The notes beneath the pieces were generated by a model that searched no databases, was not told the origin of the DNA, and saw only the letters and a program-made list of their open reading frames with translations. Positions 57,115-64,000 of a stretch of 64,000 nt of DNA are shown piece after piece. Source of the DNA: Siculibacillus lacustris (GTDB lineage: Bacteria > Pseudomonadota > Alphaproteobacteria > Rhizobiales > Ancalomicrobiaceae); assembly GCF_004328075.1 (NCBI RefSeq), contig NZ_SJFN01000021.1, forward strand, positions 25,071 through 89,070. The letters are read 5' to 3'. Both the position numbers and the translations under genes were made by a program. Each line of letters opens with the position of its first letter. Positions within the stretch are counted from its first letter, which is position 1.

Positions 57115-58779
57115 ATGATCCGGTTGCTGGCGTTCCTCGTCCTTCTCCTCGCTCTCGCCTTCGGTTTCGCCTGGCTCGCCGACCGGCCGGGCGAGGTCAC
57201 ATTCGTCTGGCAGGGCACCCGGGTCGATACCGACCTGATGACCGTGGCGATCGGCGTCGTCGCCTTCGTGGTGGCGGTGATGGTGGTCGTGGCGGTGCTC
57301 CGGGCGATCTGGAACACGCCGGGATCTATCGGCTCGTTCTTCGGCCGCCGCCGTCGCGACAAGGGTTGGGCGGCGCTGTCGCGCGGCATGATCGCGGTCG
57401 GTGCCGGCGATCCGGCGACCGCGGCGAAGTTCTCGACGGAAGCGCGGCGGATCCTCGGCGACGAGCCGCTGGCGCTGCTGCTCGAAGCCCAGTCGGCCCA
57501 GTCGATCGGCGATCGCGCCGGCGCGCGCGCCGCCTTCGAGGCGATGGCCAAGGTTCCGGCGACGCGGCTGCTCGGCCTGCGCGGCCTCTATGTCGAGGCG
57601 GTGCGCTGGGGCGATGGGCTCGCCGCGGCGGCCCATGCCGAAGCCGCCAATCAGGCGGCCCCCAAGCTCGGCTGGGCCGGTCAGGCGCTGGTCGAATATC
57701 GCTCGCAGTCGCGCGACTGGCAGGGGGCGCTCGAGACCATCGAGCGCAACCGCCGGCACGGGGTGATCGACAAGGCCGATGCCCGTCGGCTGCGCGCCGT
57801 GGTGTTGACCGCCGACGCGCTGGAGCGCGAGCAGGCGGCCCCCGACGTGGTGCGCGCGACCGCGCTCGAGGCCCATGGGCTCGCCCCCGGTCTGGTGCCG
57901 GCGGCCTGCGTCGCGGCGCGGCTGGTGGCCCGCGGCGGCGATCTGCGCAAGGCGGCGCGGGTGCTGGAGGCCGCCTGGAAGGTCGAGCCGCATCCCGAAC
58001 TGGCCGAGGCCTATGCCCATCTCAGGGCTGGGGATTCGGTCCAGGACCGGCTGTCGCGGATCCGCGATCTGGTCAAGGTCCGCGCCCATCATCCCGAATG
58101 TGCGCTGGCGATGGCCCGCGCCGAGATCGACGTGCGTGATTTCGCCGGCGCGCGCCGGTCGCTCGAGCCCTTCGTGGCGCAGGGGCCGAGCCGGCGGGTG
58201 TGCCTGTTGATGGCCGAGATCGAAGAGGGCGAGCACGGCAACGTCGGCGCCGCCCGCGCCTGGCTGACGCGGGCGGTGCACGCCGCGCGCGACCGCACCT
58301 GGGTCGCCGACGGCTTCGTGTCCGATCGCTGGATGCCGGTGTCGCCGGTGTCCGGCCGCCTCGACGCCTTCGAATGGAAGCTGCCGCCGGAAGAAGTGAC
58401 GGGATTGGTGACCGATCCGATCGATCGGCCCGACGAGGCCCTGGCGCTGTCGGGATCGATCACGCCGATCGAAGCCCCACCGGCACCCGAGGTCGCGCCG
58501 GTGGTCGAGGCGGCGGTCGCGCCCGAACCCGCAAAGCCCGTCGCGGTCGCGCCGGAGCCGGCCAAGGCGCCGGTCACGGCTCCGCCTCAAGCGGCCGCTC
58601 GGCCGATCACCGTGGCGCCGGAGCGCGATCTGCCGGATACGGCGGTCCCCCCGACGATCGGCCCGACCGGCCGCAGCAACGGCGTCGAGACGGCCCTGCC
58701 GCATCTCCCCGACGATCCGGGGCCGGATACGGAAGTCCCGGCGGTCGATCCCAAGAAGCGGTTCCGGCTGTTCAACTGA
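57115..58779 (+). CDS. hemY: HemY-like TPR membrane protein
   Basis: 554 aa: two N-terminal helices (about 3-20 and 42-65), a HemY_N region with RDKGWAALSRGMIAVGAGDPATAAKFSTEARRIL, and TPR-like repeats to about residue 420. The last ~130 residues are Pro/Ala-rich (PAPEVAPVVEAAVAPEP...), probably disordered, ending KKRFRLFN. Despite the name it is not protoporphyrinogen oxidase; it may organise heme enzymes. GAGG precedes ATG 57115, 10 nt after the mitofilin gene. Confidence 0.9.
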   Translation: MIRLLAFLVLLLALAFGFAWLADRPGEVTFVWQGTRVDTDLMTVAIGVVAFVVAVMVVVAVLRAIWNTPGSIGSFFGRRRRDKGWAALSRGMIAVGAGDPATAAKFSTEARRILGDEPLALLLEAQSAQSIGDRAGARAAFEAMAKVPATRLLGLRGLYVEAVRWGDGLAAAAHAEAANQAAPKLGWAGQALVEYRSQSRDWQGALETIERNRRHGVIDKADARRLRAVVLTADALEREQAAPDVVRATALEAHGLAPGLVPAACVAARLVARGGDLRKAARVLEAAWKVEPHPELAEAYAHLRAGDSVQDRLSRIRDLVKVRAHHPECALAMARAEIDVRDFAGARRSLEPFVAQGPSRRVCLLMAEIEEGEHGNVGAARAWLTRAVHAARDRTWVADGFVSDRWMPVSPVSGRLDAFEWKLPPEEVTGLVTDPIDRPDEALALSGSITPIEAPPAPEVAPVVEAAVAPEPAKPVAVAPEPAKAPVTAPPQAAARPITVAPERDLPDTAVPPTIGPTGRSNGVETALPHLPDDPGPDTEVPAVDPKKRFRLFN

Positions 58780-58955
58780 CGGCGCGCGGGGCACGGCCGC
58801 GGGCGAGGGTGCCCGCGGGGGTGAGGCCGTGCGGTGGGCGATTGTTCTCACCCGAGCCGCGTTCCGGGACATCGCGATCCATCGAGGATGGCATTGCCGG
58901 CTCGAAGGGTTGACGAAAACCCCGCCTACAGGATTGTTCGAGTGCGACGCCACCT

Positions 58956-59080
58956 CGTCCCCTCCCCCCTCGAGGGGGAGGGACAGGGAGGGGGGGCGGG
59001 TAGCTGCATCCTCGACGGGCGCGCGGGGGGAGAGTCTGGGCCCCCCTCTCTGTCTCTCCCCCTCGAGGGGGGAGAGGACG
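58956..59080. repeat. Long inverted repeat with G-rich arms
   Basis: Left arm 58956-58996 and right arm 59041-59080 are near-perfect reverse complements over about 40 bp, around a 44-nt centre. Each arm carries a CCCTCGAGGG-type palindrome at its core and four or more G runs (58974-58996 on plus; the complement in the right arm), so each could form a G-quadruplex on one strand. Looks like an interspersed palindromic element (REP/MITE-like) rather than a plain terminator. Confidence 0.7.
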
Positions 59081-59286
59081 TCCACAGGTAGGCTCCCCGA
59101 GGATCGCCGATTGCCGCTCGGAAGCAGCCGGCACGGCCGGCATTGACCGCGAAACCGACCCCGTCGAGCGATCTCCCCCGATCCGCCCGCCCGAGCCGTG
59201 CGACCCTCGCCGCGCCTCGCTGCGCCGCCCCTCACCGCACAGCGCCGCCCGCAATACGCGCCGCTCACCCCACCCCGACGCCGAAA

Positions 59287-59308
59287 AGGCCGGGATCGCT
59301 CCCGGCCT
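59287..59308 (-). terminator. Intrinsic terminator of the ffh-rplS operon
   Basis: Perfect 9-bp stem AGGCCGGGA/TCCCGGCCT with loop TCGC; on the minus strand it is followed by TTTT (formed by the A run at 59284-59287). Confidence 0.7.
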
Positions 59309-59343
59309 CGTGGCATTCGTAGGCAGAGGACGCGCGGCGCCGA

Positions 59344-59730
59344 TCACTCGGCGGCGGTGACGACCTTGCGGTCCTGCTTCTTCTCGACGATGCGGGCCGC
59401 CTTGCCGGTCAGGCCGCGCAGGTAATAGAGCTTGGCGCGCCGCACCTTGCCGCGACGGACCACGTCGACCGACTCGATCAGCGGGGTGTACATCGGGAAC
59501 ACGCGTTCCACGCCCTCGCCGTAGGAGATCTTGCGGACCGTGAAGCTCTCGTTGAGGCCGGCGCCCGAACGGGCGATGCACACGCCTTCGTAGGCCTGCA
59601 CGCGGGTGCGCGCGCCTTCGACGACGCGCACGTTGACGCGGACGGTGTCGCCCGGGGCGAAGGCGGGGATCGTGCGCTTTTCGGCGATCACGGCCGCCTG
59701 CTCTTTCTCGAGCTGTTCGATGATGTTCAT
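59344..59730 (-). CDS. rplS: 50S ribosomal protein L19
   Basis: bL19 at the 30S-50S interface, 128 aa. Diagnostic stretch [49 protein letters not shown] 59730 begins [11 protein letters not shown]; the longer frame from 59787 is not conserved. A short charged C-terminal tail ([12 protein letters not shown]) follows. Last gene of the ffh-rpsP-rimM-trmD-rplS run, 96 nt after trmD. Confidence 0.96.
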   Translation of the reverse strand: MNIIEQLEKEQAAVIAEKRTIPAFAPGDTVRVNVRVVEGARTRVQAYEGVCIARSGAGLNESFTVRKISYGEGVERVFPMYTPLIESVDVVRRGKVRRAKLYYLRGLTGKAARIVEKKQDRKVVTAAE

Positions 59731-59826
59731 GGCTCTCACCTGGTCAGAAGTTGCGTTGTCCATACTCGAAGTCGCGCCCCTTGTCATGCCCTCGTCGCAT
59801 CGAAGGGCAGGTCGCGGGGCCGAAAG

Positions 59827-60552
59827 TCATGTCCGGCGCCGGTCGGGCGGCACACGCGCCGCCCACAGGTCCGGTCGCCGGGCTTCGGTGATCGCCTCGG
59901 CCATCCCGCGCCGCCAGCGCGCGATGGCTCCGTGATCACCGGAGGTCAGCACCTCGGGGATCGTCCGCCCCTCCCAGACCTGCGGTCGGGTGTAGTGCGG
60001 ATATTCCAGGAGTCCGGCCTCGAAGCTCTCCTCCGAACCGGATTCCGCCTTGCCCATCACCCCGTCGAGGAGGCGGACGACGGCATCGAGAATCGCCAGA
60101 GCGGCGATCTCGCCACCCGACAGCACGTAGTCGCCGATCGACACCTCGATCAGCTCGCGGCCCTCGACGACCCGCTCGTCGACCCCTTCGAAGCGGCCGC
60201 AGAGCAGGATCACCCCCGGCCCCGCCGCCAGCTCGCGCACCCACCCCTGGGTCAGGGGTCGCCCGCGCGGGCTCATCAACAGGCGCGGACGGCGATCCGC
60301 CGCCCCGTCCGGTCCGACCGACACCGCGTCGATCGCCCGGGCGACGACGTCGGCGCGCAGGACCATGCCCGGTCCGCCGCCCGCCGGCGTGTCGTCGACG
60401 GAGCGATGCCGCCCCTCCGCGAAGTCCCGGATGTCGACGGAGTCGAGCGTCCAGGTGCCCCGGGCGAGCGCCCGGCCGGCGAGCGCCGTCCCGAGCGGGC
60501 CCGGAAACATCTCCGGGTAGAGGGTCAGCACGGTGGCGGCGAAGCCGGTCAC
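59827..60552 (-). CDS. trmD: tRNA (guanine-N1)-methyltransferase TrmD
   Basis: Methylates G37 of tRNAs to prevent frameshifting, 241 aa. SPOUT knot motifs: [28 protein letters not shown] and [17 protein letters not shown] 60552 overlaps the rimM stop (GTGA). In the standard operon order. Confidence 0.96.
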   Translation of the reverse strand: MTGFAATVLTLYPEMFPGPLGTALAGRALARGTWTLDSVDIRDFAEGRHRSVDDTPAGGGPGMVLRADVVARAIDAVSVGPDGAADRRPRLLMSPRGRPLTQGWVRELAAGPGVILLCGRFEGVDERVVEGRELIEVSIGDYVLSGGEIAALAILDAVVRLLDGVMGKAESGSEESFEAGLLEYPHYTRPQVWEGRTIPEVLTSGDHGAIARWRRGMAEAITEARRPDLWAARVPPDRRRT

Positions 60553-61094
60553 GCGTCGTCCCCCGTCTCGGCGTCCGTCGGCTCCTCGGTATCGAAGAAG
60601 TCGGCGGGCAGTTCGACCGTCACCCGGCCGCCGGCCACGTCGACGGTCGGCACGAAGGCCCGGGTGAAGGGCAGATAGTAGGTCCCGCCCTCGGCCGGCT
60701 GGACCTCGAGCAGATCGCCGGCGCCGAAGTTCGGCACGGCGACGATCCGTCCGAGCGTGTCCCCGGTGCCGTCGACCACCGCCAGGCCGACCAGATCGGC
60801 GTGGTAGAAGGTCTCCTCGTCGTCGGGCGCCGGCAGCGCCGAGCGTTCGATGGTGAGGTCGAGGCCGTTGAAGCGTTCGGCCGCGGTGCGGTCGGCGATC
60901 TCGCGGAACTTGACCACCAGCATGGTGCCCTGGTCGCGCATCCGTTCGATGGTCAGCCGGCGCCCGTCGGGGAGCATCAGCGGACCGTAGTCGCCGAGCG
61001 CCTCGGCCGGCTCGGTGAAGGCCTTGACCCGCACCTCGCCGCGAATGCCGTGGGCGGCGCCGATACGGCCGACGAGGATCGGATCGGAGGTCAT
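60549..61094 (-). CDS. rimM: Ribosome maturation factor RimM
   Basis: 30S assembly factor acting near S19, 181 aa, with an N-terminal RimM beta-barrel ([24 protein letters not shown]) and a C-terminal PRC-barrel ([16 protein letters not shown] ... [14 protein letters not shown]). ATG 61094 has GAGGGTGAG upstream. Acidic C-terminal tail. 26 nt after rpsP. Confidence 0.95.
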   Translation of the reverse strand: MTSDPILVGRIGAAHGIRGEVRVKAFTEPAEALGDYGPLMLPDGRRLTIERMRDQGTMLVVKFREIADRTAAERFNGLDLTIERSALPAPDDEETFYHADLVGLAVVDGTGDTLGRIVAVPNFGAGDLLEVQPAEGGTYYLPFTRAFVPTVDVAGGRVTVELPADFFDTEEPTDAETGDDA

Positions 61095-61120
61095 GATCTC
61101 ACCCTCGGCGGCACGCGAGG

Positions 61121-61486
61121 TCACTCGGCCGCGGGAGCGGCAGCCGCCGCTTCGGCCTTCTTGGCCCGCTCGGCGGCGCGTTCCTGGGCCTTCTTGCCCG
61201 GCACGGCGGCTTCCGGATTGTTGCGCGCTTCGCGCTTGATCAGGCCGGCGGTGTCGAGGAAGCGGGCGACGCGGTCGGTCGGCTGGGCGCCGACGGACAG
61301 CCAATGGGTCAGGCGCTCGGTCACCAGGGTGACGCGATCGGCATGATCCTTGGCGAGCATCGGGTTGTAGGTGCCGACCTTCTCGATGAAGCGGCCGTCG
61401 CGGGGGGCGCGGGCGTCGGCGACGACGATGCGATAGATCGGGCGCTTCTTGGAGCCACCACGGGCGAGTCGGATCTTGAGCGACAT
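61121..61486 (-). CDS. rpsP: 30S ribosomal protein S16
   Basis: bS16, 121 aa: [42 protein letters not shown] is unmistakable. A C-terminal Ala/Lys/Glu-rich extension (about residues 85-121) is longer than in E. coli (82 aa) but usual in alphaproteobacteria. ATG 61486. Confidence 0.97.
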   Translation of the reverse strand: MSLKIRLARGGSKKRPIYRIVVADARAPRDGRFIEKVGTYNPMLAKDHADRVTLVTERLTHWLSVGAQPTDRVARFLDTAGLIKREARNNPEAAVPGKKAQERAAERAKKAEAAAAAPAAE

Positions 61487-61619
61487 GGCTCTTCCTTTCG
61501 TTGTCGTTTCGGTGTCGAGCGAAGGCGGGTCACGCCCTCGGAATTCCGGATCGTCCATTCTCCCGCCGCGCCGTCGGACCCTCGCGAGGCGAGGCCGGCG
61601 GCGACCGGACGGGGCGAAT

Positions 61620-63137
<1,518 letters not shown>

Positions 63138-63436
63138 GGGTTCGGGTCCGTTTCTCGTGGCCTCGCCCGACCGCGCAACCGATCTCCCAAACAAAAACGC
63201 GCCCGCGGGCGCAACGCGCTGGCGGACGGTCGCCTCCGGGGGCTTATGCGATGCCCCGGTCGGCAGGAGATCGACGACGAAGTCGGCGAGAGGCGGAAGC
63301 TCTAGGCGAGAGCGGCCGCGGAGTCAATGTTCTCGGCCGCCGGCGGGCAGACGCCGGCGCGGGACGCGAAGAATCCGCGGGCGATCGCGTCGCCTGCGCC
63401 GGCGAGCGGCCCTCCCCGTGGGGGGAGGGCCGAGGC
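63138..63436. other. About 300-nt gap upstream of ffh
   Basis: No gene. It should carry the ffh promoter; I saw no clear -35/-10 pair. The hairpin at 63407-63432 belongs to the gene on its right. Confidence 0.5.
63407..63432 (-). terminator. Hairpin terminator of the edge gene
   Basis: Perfect 11-bp stem CGGCCCTCCCC/GGGGAGGGCCG with loop GTGG, 5 nt past the stop codon. No T run. Confidence 0.6.
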
Positions 63437-64000
63437 TCACTTGGTGAACACCCAGATGTCGACCACCACGCGGTCTTCCGGGGCGGTGAGGGCGGCGGCG
63501 TCGTATTCCTCGACCACGGTCTTGGAATCGAGCCCGTGACCGGCGAGCCAGTCGTCGATGCGGGCATAGACCTCCTCGAGGTCGTCGAGCGAGCCGTTGT
63601 GGACGAACTTCAGGGCCTTGCCGGCCGGGGAGGTCCCGGCCTTGACGCCTTTGGGCAGCTTGCTGGCCTTGGGCGCCTCGACCACCGGCAGCATCGCCTT
63701 GTAGCCGACGTCGTCGCCGTCGGTTTCGACATATTGCACCAAGAGGCCGCCGGCCGGCTTGGCGCCGGACTTCTTGATCGCGCCGTTGAGGGTGGCGAAG
63801 GCCTCGCCCATCTTCTTCTCGGCGTCGTCCCAGGTGGTCCGGCCGGTGACGAACAGCACCGGACGGGCCTTGAGTACGACCTCTTCCGGTGCGGCCGGGG
63901 TCGGCCGGGCGGGCTCGACCGCCGCGGCGGGCGGCGGCGGGGGCGGCTCGACCGGCGGGGCCGGCGGCGGCACGACCGGAGCCGGCGGCGGAGCGGGCGG
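63437..64000 (-). CDS. GyrI-like (effector-binding domain) protein, N terminus beyond window
   Basis: About 188 visible residues. A Pro/Ala-rich stretch continues to the window edge, so the true start is outside; a GTG at 63973 is unlikely. The folded part (VLKARPVLFVTGRTTWDDAEKKMGEAFATLNGAIKKSGAKPAGGLLVQYVETDGDDVGYKAMLPV ... EVYARIDDWLAGHGLDSKTVVEEYDA ... VVVDIWVFTK) matches the GyrI/AraC effector-binding fold (SHS2 pair). Such proteins in Rhizobiales are often exported and of unknown ligand. Confidence 0.75.
   Translation of the reverse strand, partial: PPAPPPAPVVPPPAPPVEPPPPPPAAAVEPARPTPAAPEEVVLKARPVLFVTGRTTWDDAEKKMGEAFATLNGAIKKSGAKPAGGLLVQYVETDGDDVGYKAMLPVVEAPKASKLPKGVKAGTSPAGKALKFVHNGSLDDLEEVYARIDDWLAGHGLDSKTVVEEYDAAALTAPEDRVVVDIWVFTK

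Larger units (their letters stand above)
58780..59343. other. 564-nt gap between convergent hemY and rplS
   Basis: No gene supported. Contains a long inverted repeat with G-rich arms (58956-59080) and the rplS terminator (59287-59308). Confidence 0.65.

Overview
The window is GC-rich (about 70% by eye), densely packed chromosomal DNA from an alphaproteobacterium, most likely in the order Hyphomicrobiales (Rhizobiales). This rests on gene content and order: a DUF2794 gene, acnA divergent from ccmABCDG, ubiH|tesB-glnK-amtB followed by an aminotransferase-ftsK-lolA-xth run, gpsA-tsaD divergent from hemC-hemD-mitofilin-hemY, and ffh-rpsP-rimM-trmD-rplS. A CtrA-type TTAA-N7-TTAA site lies upstream of the aminotransferase-ftsK unit. 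No rRNA, complete tRNA, CRISPR array, transposase or integrase gene was seen. The genus cannot be named from the sequence alone.

Layout. 1-1638: end of a sugar ABC importer (permease, binding protein). 1945-7376: a tiny membrane protein, a regulatory gap with two perfect FNR/FixK-type boxes, then a macrodomain gene translationally coupled to an RND efflux pair. 7381-8974: a luxR-luxI quorum-sensing pair. 9473-10734: a class I glutamine amidotransferase and a TerB-like protein. 10923-17761: an M20 peptidase, a family 5 ABC importer without its own ATPase, and a convergent GH3 beta-glucosidase. 18002-25269: DUF2794, DUF1223, aconitase, and the cytochrome c maturation genes ccmA-D and ccmG. 25336-26449: three tandem paralogous small secreted proteins. 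26589-31137: a UbiH-like hydroxylase, TesB, then GlnK-AmtB behind a sigma54-type promoter. 31355-37798: aminotransferase, FtsK, LolA, exonuclease III, ThpR.

37819-42178: the Feo ferrous iron operon behind a 19-bp Fur-like dyad, and TypA. 42445-48608: a MarR regulator with a two-site operator and its Bcr/CflA efflux pump, ArgG, IspG, and then a small AT-rich island (about 46850-47640) carrying an orphan gene and a candidate structured RNA, followed by a polyprenyl synthase. 48887-53649: L32, small unknowns, a protein methyltransferase, EVE and YciI proteins, GpsA, TsaD. 53810-58779: hemC, hemD, mitofilin-like and HemY. 58780-59343 holds a long inverted repeat with G-rich arms. 59344-63137: L19-TrmD-RimM-S16-Ffh. 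The right edge cuts a GyrI-like domain protein.

Most of the window is housekeeping. The parts that look accessory or least explained are the macrodomain-RND operon with its regulatory gap, the LuxI/LuxR locus, the three-paralog secreted cluster, and the AT-rich island between ispG and the polyprenyl synthase with a promoter-to-terminator non-coding transcription unit. Promoter, operator and terminator calls were made by eye and none has been tested.
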